Assembly: GCF_025660475.1 (NCBI RefSeq)
Contig: NZ_JAOUSF010000004.1
Span: forward strand, 62,001-126,000
Direction: 5' to 3'
Source: Perspicuibacillus lycopersici
GTDB taxonomy: Bacteria > Bacillota > Bacilli > Bacillales > Caldibacillaceae
DNA: 64,000 nt
A program made the position numbers and the translations under genes. How positions within the stretch are numbered: the stretch's first letter is position 1; each line of letters starts with the position of its first letter. Of this stretch, positions 37,048 to 45,488 are shown in pieces. The notes beneath the pieces were generated by a model. That model saw only the letters and a program-made list of their open reading frames with translations, ran no database searches and was not told the origin of the DNA.

Positions 37048-37992
37048 ATGAAAAATTTTATCCTTGGCGTATCCTGTTTCATGATGATTGCCCTTATTGT
37101 TGCGTTAGTTTTTTATGAGAAGCAAACGGACTCTACAAAGCAAGGGTTTGATCCGACAATGGAGGAGCAGCTGTTACAAAATATACCGCAAACACCACAA
37201 ATCGAGAAATTACGGCCAATAAACAATGAAAGAATAAGCTATACGCTTCAAAAGGAACAGTTAAACATTACGTTCAATCAGGGAAAGGATTGGCAAACCG
37301 TTCCGATAGATAAGGAGCTATTATTTAACGGCGAGTACATTGGAAACGAGCAACAGTTGATAGATGGTAGCTATATCCTAACGGAAACGCGAGTTGCGTT
37401 TTTATACTCGGATGGTTCCAACTGGGAAAATCAAACTATCCACCTGCTTTATTCGCTAGATCAAGGTAAAACATGGGAAAATGCAACAGTGAGCGAACAA
37501 TATCCTACCATAAGGTTTCGAAAGGTAGATTTTGTAACGGACACTTTTGGCTATGTCATTATTTCTGGTGACCGAACGATGTCTTCGGAACTATCCGATG
37601 TCTTTTTAACCTTTGATGGGGGAAAAAGCTGGAAGGAAACAACGAATTCCGGAGTAACAAGATTAATTTATGATGGTGGGTTTATTAATGAATCAATAGG
37701 TTTTCTATCCTATGGCACGATTAATCCAGAGGCACCAGATCTTTATGTGACAGAAGATGGCGGGAATTCTTGGCATTCTGCTGTGGTAAATATCCCAGAA
37801 AACTATGATAGAATTTTTGTGTCTGCAGAAGTACCAACAATCGAGGGGGATCATTTGGCAATGTTAGTTAATCAAGGGCCGAATGGAGATTATTTAGGTG
37901 GAAAAGTGAAAGGGAAATTTCTCTCCACTGATAACGGTAAAACATGGGAATTTTCTATGGAGGTAAATCCAGATGAAACAGAAGCGGAATAA
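37048..37992 (+). CDS. BNR/YCF48-like beta-propeller protein, membrane-anchored
   Basis: 314 residues. One N-terminal membrane helix (~2-22) anchors an extracytoplasmic domain with Asp-box repeats characteristic of sialidase- and YCF48-like propellers: SLDQGKTWENATVS, TFDGGKSWKETTNS, TEDGGNSWHSAVVN and STDNGKTWEFSMEV. These boxes are structural, so no enzyme activity is implied. Start ATG 37048 behind AAGGGG. It overlaps the next gene by 20 bases in a different frame, so both are translated from one mRNA. Confidence 0.85.
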   Translation: MKNFILGVSCFMMIALIVALVFYEKQTDSTKQGFDPTMEEQLLQNIPQTPQIEKLRPINNERISYTLQKEQLNITFNQGKDWQTVPIDKELLFNGEYIGNEQQLIDGSYILTETRVAFLYSDGSNWENQTIHLLYSLDQGKTWENATVSEQYPTIRFRKVDFVTDTFGYVIISGDRTMSSELSDVFLTFDGGKSWKETTNSGVTRLIYDGGFINESIGFLSYGTINPEAPDLYVTEDGGNSWHSAVVNIPENYDRIFVSAEVPTIEGDHLAMLVNQGPNGDYLGGKVKGKFLSTDNGKTWEFSMEVNPDETEAE

Positions 37993-38836
37993 ATTAATGA
38001 AACTCGTGGGATGGATATTTTTCCTATTCGCGCTTGCTTTTTTCTGTTTGCAAATGGGTTATTTATTCGTCCATAGCCGATATCAAGTAGAGTATATTGA
38101 TAACCGGCTGTTCTATATAATCAATATTTTTTGTGTGCTCTGTTTAATAGTAGCAATTTTTATTTTACTGACACTCACGAAAAAGATCCGAATCGCACTA
38201 TCCAGTGTTGCCCTTCTATTTATTATTGTGAATACATGGTTACTCATCAAGAGTAACCAACAAATAAAAAATATTACTAGTATTTCTCCTGATTGGGTGC
38301 AAGTATTCTCTATTAAAGAAGATGTTGCAAGTGGAGAGGCGATGTATTATCGCTCCTATTATGGAATTTTAGGTCGTGCAAAAGAAAGATTATCCTTCTA
38401 TCCGCAAGAGGAGGTAAAGCTAGAATGGCTAGCAAATGATATTGCTGCTGTTACCTATAAGGCAGAAGATCAAACACTACAGCAGTTTATCGCAACGTAT
38501 GGAGATCGTGGTAGTGGTAGGTCCTATTATTATGTAGGAGCGGAAATGCATGGTAGCTGGCAAGCAGATGATTCGAAGGTAATTAGTGACACAGAAGGTA
38601 TTTCGATTATAGAAAATGGCAAAACCGAATGGTTTCCATGGGATAATATCGTTCAGTTTGGCACATTAGCAGTAGTATTAATGAAAAATAGTGAAGCAGC
38701 CTGGACAATTGCATTAGATGAAAATTTTGAGGTTCATTCCGAAGCATTAGTGCCTACTACCGGAAATATTATTTTGTATAAAGCAACAATGGAACAAACA
38801 GATCCGATCGTTCTCCGCTGTGAAGACGAATATTAA
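37973..38836 (+). CDS. Membrane protein of unknown function, partner of the BNR protein
   Basis: 287 residues with three membrane helices (~10-30, 44-68, 72-90), then a ~190-residue extracytoplasmic domain, mostly beta-strands, with no motif I recognise (WVQVFSIKEDVASGEAMYYR, GDRGSGRSYYYVGAEMHGSW). It starts inside the end of the BNR gene (20-base overlap), behind GGAGG in AUGGAGGUAAAUCC, so the two are translationally coupled and probably act together at the cell surface. Confidence 0.78.
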   Translation: MKQKRNKLMKLVGWIFFLFALAFFCLQMGYLFVHSRYQVEYIDNRLFYIINIFCVLCLIVAIFILLTLTKKIRIALSSVALLFIIVNTWLLIKSNQQIKNITSISPDWVQVFSIKEDVASGEAMYYRSYYGILGRAKERLSFYPQEEVKLEWLANDIAAVTYKAEDQTLQQFIATYGDRGSGRSYYYVGAEMHGSWQADDSKVISDTEGISIIENGKTEWFPWDNIVQFGTLAVVLMKNSEAAWTIALDENFEVHSEALVPTTGNIILYKATMEQTDPIVLRCEDEY

Positions 38837-38907
38837 ACGAAGCATGCAATGGTATGGTAATTTGTTTAGTACCCCATGGTGGTGGATATTGTATGTAAAG
38901 TAAAGTG

Positions 38908-38944
38908 GATCGTCATTATCGGCGATCTTTTTTTAATGTTCTAA
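38908..38944 (+). terminator. Short terminator after the BNR/membrane gene pair
   Basis: GATCG/CGATC stem followed by seven T. Confidence 0.65.
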
Positions 38945-38993
38945 TTTCTTATAGTGAAATAGTGATAAAATGGAGAAAAAAGGATGGTCTTGT

Positions 38994-39611
38994 ATGGAAC
39001 AGCTGAAACGAGTACTGGAAATAGTAAAACTTGGAGAAAAATTAAAGATGGAAATGCGCCATAGTTGGTTATCAAATGGCCGTCGAGAAAGCGTGGCAGA
39101 GCATACTTGGCGACTTAGCTTGCTTGCGATGGCAATAGAACCATATCTTACCGAAAAGGTGAACAGCGAAAAACTATTAAAAATGATTATTATCCATGAT
39201 TTAGTAGAAGCATATGCGACAGATATCCCAGCATTTGATACATTACAAAATCCGGAATTAAAAGCAGAAAAACAAAAAAATGAAGTGGCAGCAATCGAGA
39301 AGATTCGTCAAACTTTAGGTGATGAAAATGGTCAAGTCTTTTATGACCTTTGGTTTGAGTTTGAGCATAAAGAAAGCTATGAAGCAAAAGTAGCAAATGC
39401 ACTAGATAAACTGGAGGCACAAATCCAGCATAATGAGGCAAGCATTGATACATGGTTACCGATTGAACAGGAAATGATCTACCAGATTGGAAAACATACA
39501 GACTTCGATCCAGTTTTAACAAAGTTTAAAAACTTAATAGAAGCAGAAGGGGAAGAAAAATTACAACAGGCAGGAATCAATACGGAAAAACTAAACCAGG
39601 TAGCACAATAA
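38994..39611 (+). CDS. HD domain phosphohydrolase (YfbR/HDDC2-like)
   Basis: 205 residues from ATG 38994. The metal site is visible as the first His in RRESVAEHTWRLSLLAMAIE, the HD pair in IIHDLVEAYATDIP, and the final Asp in NALDKLEAQIQHNE. This H...HD...D pattern is that of YfbR/HDDC2-type 5'-deoxynucleotidases; the exact nucleotide substrate cannot be told. AAAAGGA upstream of the ATG. The DUF2785 gene follows after 12 bases on the same strand. Confidence 0.9.
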   Translation: MEQLKRVLEIVKLGEKLKMEMRHSWLSNGRRESVAEHTWRLSLLAMAIEPYLTEKVNSEKLLKMIIIHDLVEAYATDIPAFDTLQNPELKAEKQKNEVAAIEKIRQTLGDENGQVFYDLWFEFEHKESYEAKVANALDKLEAQIQHNEASIDTWLPIEQEMIYQIGKHTDFDPVLTKFKNLIEAEGEEKLQQAGINTEKLNQVAQ

Positions 39612-39623
39612 GGGGAAACAATT

Positions 39624-40475
39624 ATGAGCAAATTATTAAAGGAAGTTCCATTGGCGGCAAATGAGCTAAAAATCGTTCTAACCGCAGTAAAAAATGGAGA
39701 AAAAAACTGGAAAGACGAACAAAAGGATACCATTGTCCGGTCCATGCTGGAACATATTGGCTCAACAGACAGTGAGCTAAGAGATCTATTAATTTACCAA
39801 ATGTTTTACGAACTAATCATCCATAATCAACTCGAGAATGAGCGATTGAGCAAAATACTAGAATACTGTCTCTCGGAACAGCTATTGTTTAAAGGAATTG
39901 GAGAAGTAGGAACCGATACAGTATTCACTAGGTCATTCACGACACTTGTTATTGCTCTTATCATTTATCGGGATAATGCGGATAATTTTTTATCTAAGGA
40001 AAAGCTAGAGGAGACGAGGAATAAATTGCTCCATTATATCGACTTAGAAAAAGATGTAAGGGGCTTTGTGCCAGAAAAAGGTTGGGCACATAGTATTGCT
40101 CATGCTGCGGATGCGTTTGATGAGCTTGTAAAAAACAGGAAAATCAAACCAATGTACTATTTTAATATTTTACATGCAATTTGGAATAAGATCGATTGTT
40201 CCACTAGTGTGTATATCCATGATGAAGATGAAAGAATGATAAATCCGATAATTGCCATGTTAACAAAGGGGTTGCCAGTAGAAGCGATCGAACAGTTGCT
40301 GCAGCAATTACCAGAGAAACTAAGCAATCATCAGAAGCAACTAGAGGAAGAAAACTATTGGTTTCTTGTAGCTAATTGGAAATCCTTTTTAAAAAGCTTT
40401 TATATGAAACTTATAGATTATCCACAGTGGGGTTCCTTGCAGCAGTTAATTATTAAACATCTATTAGATATGTAG
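39624..40475 (+). CDS. DUF2785 family protein
   Basis: 283 residues, all-helical, soluble. Conserved segments are TRSFTTLVIALIIYRDNADN, VRGFVPEKGWAHSIAHAADA and HDEDERMINPIIAMLTKGLP, the DUF2785 hallmarks, including a G-W-A-H-S-x-A-H-x-x-D cluster that could bind a metal or ligand. Function is unknown. Co-transcribed with the HD-domain gene. The stop is followed by a 19-bp direct duplication that repeats the last codons and stop. Confidence 0.88.
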   Translation: MSKLLKEVPLAANELKIVLTAVKNGEKNWKDEQKDTIVRSMLEHIGSTDSELRDLLIYQMFYELIIHNQLENERLSKILEYCLSEQLLFKGIGEVGTDTVFTRSFTTLVIALIIYRDNADNFLSKEKLEETRNKLLHYIDLEKDVRGFVPEKGWAHSIAHAADAFDELVKNRKIKPMYYFNILHAIWNKIDCSTSVYIHDEDERMINPIIAMLTKGLPVEAIEQLLQQLPEKLSNHQKQLEEENYWFLVANWKSFLKSFYMKLIDYPQWGSLQQLIIKHLLDM

Positions 40476-40505
40476 TGATAAATTAGATATGTAGTGATAA
40501 ATATA
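40468..40505 (+). repeat. 19-bp tandem duplication over the DUF2785 stop codon
   Basis: TTAGATATGTAGTGATAAA occurs twice head to tail. The first copy holds the real stop (TAG); the second is untranslated. Confidence 0.8.
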
Positions 40506-40775
40506 CTATGACGTTCAAAAAAGTTTTCTTCCCTCCTATATTTCATGGTAACTATTAACAATGATTTAGTAAGGAAAATTGCTGTGAAGATAATCGAATA
40601 GATGATGAACAAATAGTCACACATAAAAAAGTAAAGATGACTAATGTAACACCTTTATATCGGGGGAAATAAACTAAAATTATTTGCTTTCTCCATTTGC
40701 TTATTGCAAATTCGCATATTTTAATTAATAATGATAAACTATTGACACAGATTATAGTAGGTGGAGGGACATTCG

Positions 40776-41321
40776 TTGTCTGAGGATAAGGATACAAAGA
40801 ATTGGGAAAAGCATGAACAGACTATTGATATTTTTATACAAGCAATCGCGAAAAATATGAACCTGTATGGAATTAACCCTTCTGTTGGCAGATTATATGG
40901 GGCATTATATTTTGCGGACGAACCAATGACCTTGGATGATATGCGGGAAGCTCTTTCGATGAGTAAAACAAGCATGTCCACAGGGGTACGCTTGTTATCG
41001 GATATAAAGATGGTGGAATCCATTTATAAAAAAGGGATTCGCAAAGACTTATATCAATCGGAGGAAGATTGGTATAAATCATTTACTTCATTATTTGGCA
41101 TTCGTTGGCGCCAACAGACAGAAACCAATATTGAAGAGGCAAATGAGGCAATCGAAAAGCTGGAAAAGCTTATTCAAGAAACCGAAGATGAATCATTAAA
41201 AGAAAAAATTAATCGGGATTTAGAAAAGCTACAATACGCAAAGAGCTATTATGATTGGCTGATGAAATTTATTAAAGTAGTGGAATCCGGAGAAATATTT
41301 CAATACATTCCGAAAAACTAA
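40776..41321 (+). CDS. GbsR/MarR-type regulator, first copy
   Basis: 181 residues from TTG 40776, eight bases behind GGAGGG. The winged helix-turn-helix (~30-95) has YGINPSVGRLYGALYFADEP, MTLDDMREALSMSKTSMSTG and VRLLSDIKMVESIYKKGIRK, the GbsR/OpcR/CudC signature. The helical C-terminus mediates dimers. GbsR proteins sense choline or control glycine-betaine uptake and synthesis. No gbsAB genes are beside it; it is convergent with the second GbsR gene and 870 bp from opuAA. Target unknown. It is distinctly diverged from the second copy. Confidence 0.88.
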   Translation: MSEDKDTKNWEKHEQTIDIFIQAIAKNMNLYGINPSVGRLYGALYFADEPMTLDDMREALSMSKTSMSTGVRLLSDIKMVESIYKKGIRKDLYQSEEDWYKSFTSLFGIRWRQQTETNIEEANEAIEKLEKLIQETEDESLKEKINRDLEKLQYAKSYYDWLMKFIKVVESGEIFQYIPKN

Positions 41322-41328
41322 CAGTAAT

Positions 41329-41384
41329 ATGGGATTGAGATTTTAACATGATTACGACATGATAAAATCTACAATCCCATTTTG
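41329..41384. terminator. Bidirectional terminator between the two GbsR genes
   Basis: ATGGGATTG-AGATTTTA and TAAAATCT-ACAATCCCAT form a long near-perfect hairpin with T-tracts on both strands. Confidence 0.85.
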
Positions 41385-41385
41385 T

Positions 41386-41880
41386 TTAATCTTGCTTCAT
41401 TTTTTTAAACATACCCTCTAGTTCTTCATGGAACTCTAAAATTTCGTGCATTCCTAATTCAAGGTTTGCAAATTCCGTTAAGTTCCCTGCTCCATCCTTT
41501 TTCGCCTGCTCAATCATTTTACTTGTTTCCTCTAATGCTTCCTTTTGATGGTAGGTTGCATCGATCCATTTATTCAAATAAAAATTCATAAAAGCTTTGA
41601 ATAGTTGGTTATTTGCAGCATATAGATCCTTTCGCACCCCTTTTTTCCAAACTTGGGTTACTAAATTTAAATCTAGAAGACTGCGGATATTGGTACTGAT
41701 TGCCGTTTTGCTCTTACCTAACGCCTCGCCCATTTCATCTAATGTACGCGCCTCATTCGTTAAAAATAAGTAAGCATACAGCCTTGCCTCTAATGAGGTT
41801 AATCCAAACAACTGAATCGTCCTTGAGAATTCAATCATAATTTTATTGGTAATATTTTCACTGTAAGAAATATTTTTCAT
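41386..41880 (-). CDS. GbsR/MarR-type regulator of opuA, second copy
   Basis: 164 residues from ATG 41880, nine bases behind GAGAGGG. It shares the GbsR winged-helix signature: LFGLTSLEARLYAYLFLTNE, RTLDEMGEALGKSKTAISTN and LLDLNLVTQVWKKGVRKDLY. It is divergent from opuAA-AB-AC, and the ~310-bp gap between the starts carries a perfect long palindrome (41988-42025), its probable operator. Expected to repress the betaine importer in the absence of osmotic stress, as OpcR-type regulators do for related transporters. Effector unknown. Confidence 0.9.
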   Translation of the reverse strand: MKNISYSENITNKIMIEFSRTIQLFGLTSLEARLYAYLFLTNEARTLDEMGEALGKSKTAISTNIRSLLDLNLVTQVWKKGVRKDLYAANNQLFKAFMNFYLNKWIDATYHQKEALEETSKMIEQAKKDGAGNLTEFANLELGMHEILEFHEELEGMFKKMKQD

Positions 41881-41987
41881 TCCTACCAACCCTCTCTAAA
41901 CTAAGCGTACAACAAATGAATTCGTATGAAAAATGGGAGGTTGGGTAGGAATTGGGAGGATATTGGAGGAATTAAAAGGATAGTCTT

Positions 41988-42025
41988 TGTATTTTACGTA
42001 CAGAATAAACTGTACGTAAAATACA
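41988..42025. promoter_or_regulatory. Palindromic operator candidate between gbsR-like gene and opuAA
   Basis: TGTATTTTACGTACAG and CTGTACGTAAAATACA are perfect 16-bp arms around six bases. There is no T-run, so it is unlikely to be a terminator. Its place 25 bp upstream of the opuAA -35 fits a regulator-binding site. Confidence 0.65.
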
Positions 42026-42049
42026 TACAAATATAACAATATATAAAGT

Positions 42050-42078
42050 TTGTACAAATCAATTGGAAGGTATATAGT
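42050..42078 (+). promoter_or_regulatory. SigA-type promoter of opuAA-AB-AC
   Basis: TTGTAC (42050-42055), 17 bp, then TATAGT (42073-42078). Transcription would start near 42085. Confidence 0.6.
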
Positions 42079-42191
42079 AATAAAGTAGCAATTGACGGGG
42101 AGCTTTTTGAAAATACATAGCAAAATCGAATAAAAGCTGGCATTATGCCGATGATTTTTATTATTGAAGTTAGAAAGAAGAGGTGAAAGCT

Positions 42192-43382
42192 TTGCCAATC
42201 ATAGAAGTAAATCAATTAACAAAAGTGTTTGGTAAAAATCCGAAGCAAGCAATAAGCATGCTTAATAAAGGATATGCAAAGGAAGCAATTTTAAAAGAAA
42301 CGGGAAGTACCGTTGGAGTTAATCGGGCTTCTTTCTCCGTAGAGCCAGGAGAAATTTTTGTCATCATGGGCTTATCGGGGAGTGGGAAATCTACATTAGT
42401 TCGATTAATTAATAGATTAATAGAACCAACTGCTGGGTCTATTTTAATCGATGGTGAAGATTTATCGAAAATGGATAAAAAATCACTACTAAAAGTGAGA
42501 AGAGAAAAGCTTAGTATGGTCTTTCAAAAGTTTGGATTATTTCCACATCGCACGGTATTAGAAAATGCCGAATTTGGATTAGAAATTCAAAATGTATCGA
42601 AAGAGGAACGGAGAAAACAAGCAATTAAAGCATTAGAATTAGTAGGCTTAGGGGACTATGTACATCAAAAACCTGGGCAATTATCCGGTGGAATGCAGCA
42701 GCGTGTTGGACTCGCTCGTGCGTTAGCAAACGACCCGAAAATATTATTAATGGATGAGGCATTTTCCGCATTAGATCCACTAATTCGAAAAGAAATGCAA
42801 GATGAACTCCTCGATTTACAATCAACCATGCAAAAAACCATTCTTTTTATCACGCATGATTTAGATGAAGCACTACGCCTCGGGGACCGAATTGCCTTAA
42901 TGAAGGATGGAGCAATTGTGCAAATTGGCACACCTGAGGAAATTTTAGTCAATCCAGCCAATGAATATGTAGAAAAATTTGTAGAAGATGTCGATCGTTC
43001 GAAGGTGTTAACTGCTCAGCAAATTATGAAACGGGCAGAAACGATAACACTTGAGAAGCATGGCCCTCGTGTCGCATTAGAGCGGATGCGAGAATCTGGA
43101 ACATCGATTGTATTTGTAATCGATAACCACCGTAATTTAGTAGGCTATGTAACAGCAGACGATGCATCAGCGGCAAGAAAGAAAGAGAATACGAATTTAC
43201 GGGATATTATTAAAACCGATGTGCCATCTGTAGAAAAGGATACAACATTAAATGAAATATTCTCCATTATTTATGACTCCCCAGTTCCGGTTGCGGTAAT
43301 TGAAAACGGAAAATTAATGGGTGTCATTGTCCGCGGTGCGGTTATAGCGGCACTAGCCGGAGACAGGGAGGAGAATAAATAA
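42192..43382 (+). CDS. opuAA: Glycine betaine ABC transporter, ATP-binding subunit
   Basis: 396 residues from TTG 42192 behind AGAGGTG; GTG 42183 is an alternative. ATPase of the OpuA/ProV importer of the compatible solute glycine betaine. Walker [10 protein letters not shown], signature [16 protein letters not shown], Walker [14 protein letters not shown] and the switch His in FITHDLDEA are intact. Two CBS domains (~275-390) follow, which in OpuA respond to ionic strength. The N-terminal [19 protein letters not shown] segment is typical of OpuAA. First gene of the operon; opuAB follows after one base. Confidence 0.95.
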   Translation: MPIIEVNQLTKVFGKNPKQAISMLNKGYAKEAILKETGSTVGVNRASFSVEPGEIFVIMGLSGSGKSTLVRLINRLIEPTAGSILIDGEDLSKMDKKSLLKVRREKLSMVFQKFGLFPHRTVLENAEFGLEIQNVSKEERRKQAIKALELVGLGDYVHQKPGQLSGGMQQRVGLARALANDPKILLMDEAFSALDPLIRKEMQDELLDLQSTMQKTILFITHDLDEALRLGDRIALMKDGAIVQIGTPEEILVNPANEYVEKFVEDVDRSKVLTAQQIMKRAETITLEKHGPRVALERMRESGTSIVFVIDNHRNLVGYVTADDASAARKKENTNLRDIIKTDVPSVEKDTTLNEIFSIIYDSPVPVAVIENGKLMGVIVRGAVIAALAGDREENK

Positions 43383-43383
43383 G

Positions 43384-44241
43384 ATGTTAACAAATTTATT
43401 GGACTTTATACCAGAACTTCCAATTGCGGATGCAGCGAAAACTTTTACGGAATGGATGACGGACGCATTTTCGTTCTTATTTGATCCGATTAATAAGCAT
43501 TTCGGTGACTTTATGGAGTTTGTGGCAGATGATCTATTAATGTCGATACCTCCAGTCATTTTTATTTTACTTGTTGCATTATTAGCATTTTTTGTTTCTG
43601 GAAAAAAATTTGGTTTAGCAATATTTTCGATTATTGGTCTTTGGTTAATTGATAATCAAGGGCATTGGGAAGATTTAATGAGTACCGTCACACTTGTATT
43701 AATTGCCAGTCTGTTATCGGTCATTATTGGGGTGCCAATTGGGATTCTCATGTCGAAAAACAAGGTAGCGAATGCGGTAATCTCACCAATATTAGATTTC
43801 ATGCAAACAATGCCAGCCTTTGTTTACCTAATTCCGGCCGTTGCATTTTTCGGAATCGGGATGGTTCCAGGGGTCTTTGCATCCTTAATTTTTGCTACAC
43901 CACCGACCGTACGATTTACTAACTTAGGTATTCGACAAGTGTCGAAGGAATTAGTAGAAGCAGCAGATGCTTTCGGAAGTACAGGTAGGCAAAAATTATT
44001 TAAAGTTGAGCTACCGATGGCGAAAACGACGATTATGGCAGGAATTAATCAAACGGTTATGCTTGCCTTATCAATGGTAGTTATTGCATCGATGATCGGT
44101 GCACCAGGACTTGGTAGAGAAGTTCTGTCAGCACTACAACGGGCACAAGTAGGATCCGGATTTGTTGCAGGAATCGGCATTGTCATTTTAGCAATTATTA
44201 TTGATCGGATCACGCAAACAATTAATAAGAAACATGATTAA
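43384..44241 (+). CDS. opuAB: Glycine betaine ABC transporter, permease subunit
   Basis: 285 residues. An N-terminal amphipathic region is followed by about six membrane helices. The EAA loop that contacts the ATPase is ELVEAADAFGSTGRQKLFKV, and MLALSMVVIASMIGAPGLGR is the conserved C-terminal motif of ProW/OpuAB permeases. ATG 43384 sits right after the opuAA stop with AGGGAGGAG upstream, so the subunits are made together. Confidence 0.95.
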   Translation: MLTNLLDFIPELPIADAAKTFTEWMTDAFSFLFDPINKHFGDFMEFVADDLLMSIPPVIFILLVALLAFFVSGKKFGLAIFSIIGLWLIDNQGHWEDLMSTVTLVLIASLLSVIIGVPIGILMSKNKVANAVISPILDFMQTMPAFVYLIPAVAFFGIGMVPGVFASLIFATPPTVRFTNLGIRQVSKELVEAADAFGSTGRQKLFKVELPMAKTTIMAGINQTVMLALSMVVIASMIGAPGLGREVLSALQRAQVGSGFVAGIGIVILAIIIDRITQTINKKHD

Positions 44242-44306
44242 AGTTGGCATCTTTTCGGTAGGAAAAGTTCCATATAAAAAATGAAGAAAAGGGGAGAGGA
44301 AACATT

Positions 44307-45185
44307 ATGAAATTTAATTGGAAACGTCTAGGAGTTGCCGCAGGGCTTGCCTTATCATTATTTGCCGCAGGTTGTTCATCAGCAGGATCTTCGACAGATG
44401 GAAAAAGTGAAGCGAAAAAGATCGAATTAGCTTATGTTGAATGGGATACTGAAGTAGCATCTACACATGTTATTGGGAAAGTATTAGAAGACTTAGGCTA
44501 TGATGTGACATTGACACCATTGGATAATGCAGTCATGTGGGAAGCTGTTGCAAGTGGGGAAGCAGATGCAATGGTTGCTGCTTGGTTACCTGGAACACAT
44601 GCTGCACAGCTAGAGCAATATGGTGATAAAATGGTGGATCTAGGGGTAAACCTAGAGGGTGCGAAAATTGGTTTAGTTGTACCAGCATATATGGATGTTG
44701 ACTCAATTGCAGATTTAACTGATGAAGCAGGAATGAAAATTACTGGCATTGAACCAGGTGCCGGTGTCGTAGCTGCAGCTGAACAAGCATTAGAAGACTA
44801 TGACAATCTAGCAGACTGGGAAGTCCAAACTTCTTCCAGTGGTGCAATGGCTACTGCATTAGGGCAAGCAATTGAAAATGAAGAGGAAATTGTTGTTACC
44901 GGTTGGTCTCCACACTGGAAATTTGGAAAATATGATCTTAAGTATTTAGACGATCCAAAAGGAAGCTTTGGAGAGGCGGAAGAGATTAAAACAATGGCAC
45001 GTGAAGGCTTAGAGGAAGACCTACCAGAAGCATACAAAGTATTAGATAACTTTTATTGGGAACCAGCTGATATGGAAGAAGTAATGTTGGCAATTCAAGA
45101 TGGGGAAGATCCTGAGGATGCAGCAGCAGCGTGGGTAGAAGCACATCAAGATATTGTTGAACAATGGACTGAAGATGTCAAATAA
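44307..45185 (+). CDS. opuAC: Glycine betaine-binding lipoprotein
   Basis: 292 residues. A signal peptide ends in the lipobox LFAAGC, with Cys23 to be lipid-modified, so it is anchored outside the membrane. Substrate-binding features of the OpuAC/ProX type are VEWDTEVASTHVIGKVLEDL, DAVMWEAVASGEADAMVAAW-like text and VTGWSPHWKFGKYDLKYLDD, with the aromatic Trp residues that cage quaternary ammonium groups. GGGGAGAGG precedes the ATG. Completes the OpuA importer. Confidence 0.95.
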   Translation: MKFNWKRLGVAAGLALSLFAAGCSSAGSSTDGKSEAKKIELAYVEWDTEVASTHVIGKVLEDLGYDVTLTPLDNAVMWEAVASGEADAMVAAWLPGTHAAQLEQYGDKMVDLGVNLEGAKIGLVVPAYMDVDSIADLTDEAGMKITGIEPGAGVVAAAEQALEDYDNLADWEVQTSSSGAMATALGQAIENEEEIVVTGWSPHWKFGKYDLKYLDDPKGSFGEAEEIKTMAREGLEEDLPEAYKVLDNFYWEPADMEEVMLAIQDGEDPEDAAAAWVEAHQDIVEQWTEDVK

Positions 45186-45224
45186 TCCCAGCTGGCCAAA
45201 AATTGTTCGAATAAGAGAAGAAAC

Positions 45225-45253
45225 TTTACATTTTTTTAAAAGAATACTATGAT
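45225..45253 (+). promoter_or_regulatory. SigA-type promoter of the thiamine operon
   Basis: TTTACA (45225-45230), 17 bp, TATGAT (45248-45253), placed to start transcription just before the TPP riboswitch. Confidence 0.7.
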
Positions 45254-45276
45254 AATAACTAATTAAATAATACTGC

Positions 45277-45373
45277 AACTACTAGGGGTGCCCAAGTGTT
45301 GGGCTGAGAGAAAAACATTGTTTTTTAACCCTTTGGACCTGATCCGGTTAATACCGGCGTAGGAAAGTAGTGA
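45277..45373 (+). promoter_or_regulatory. TPP riboswitch (THI element)
   Basis: The thi-box core is plain: ACTAGGGGTGCC, then GGGCTGAGAG, an extendable arm, ACCCTTTGGACCTGATCCGG and TTAATACCGGCGTAGGAAAG. All nucleotides that contact thiamine pyrophosphate (CTGAGA, ACCTGATC-GG) are intact. The downstream terminator at 45433 is the likely expression platform: with TPP bound, the thiamine salvage operon is switched off. Confidence 0.97.
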
Positions 45374-45432
45374 AAAGCCACGAGTAGAAGCTTTTTTTAC
45401 TTTGGCTATATACCTTTACTATTTTGCTGATT

Positions 45433-45467
45433 AAAGCCAGGTCCTTTATGGATTCTGGCTTTTTTTA
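45433..45467 (+). terminator. Riboswitch-controlled terminator
   Basis: AAAGCCAG (45433-45440) pairs with CTGGCTTT (45455-45462), followed by T. It lies between the riboswitch and the first gene. Confidence 0.85.
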
Positions 45468-45488
45468 TATTTAAAGGAGGAATTTCTA

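Noticed and set aside
40468..40505. The tandem duplication as a CRISPR-like or larger repeat array
   Set aside because: Only two copies of 19 bp with no spacer; a local slippage duplication.
41988..42025. The palindrome before opuAA as a transcription terminator
   Set aside because: No T-run on either side and it lies upstream of the promoter, so an operator is more likely.
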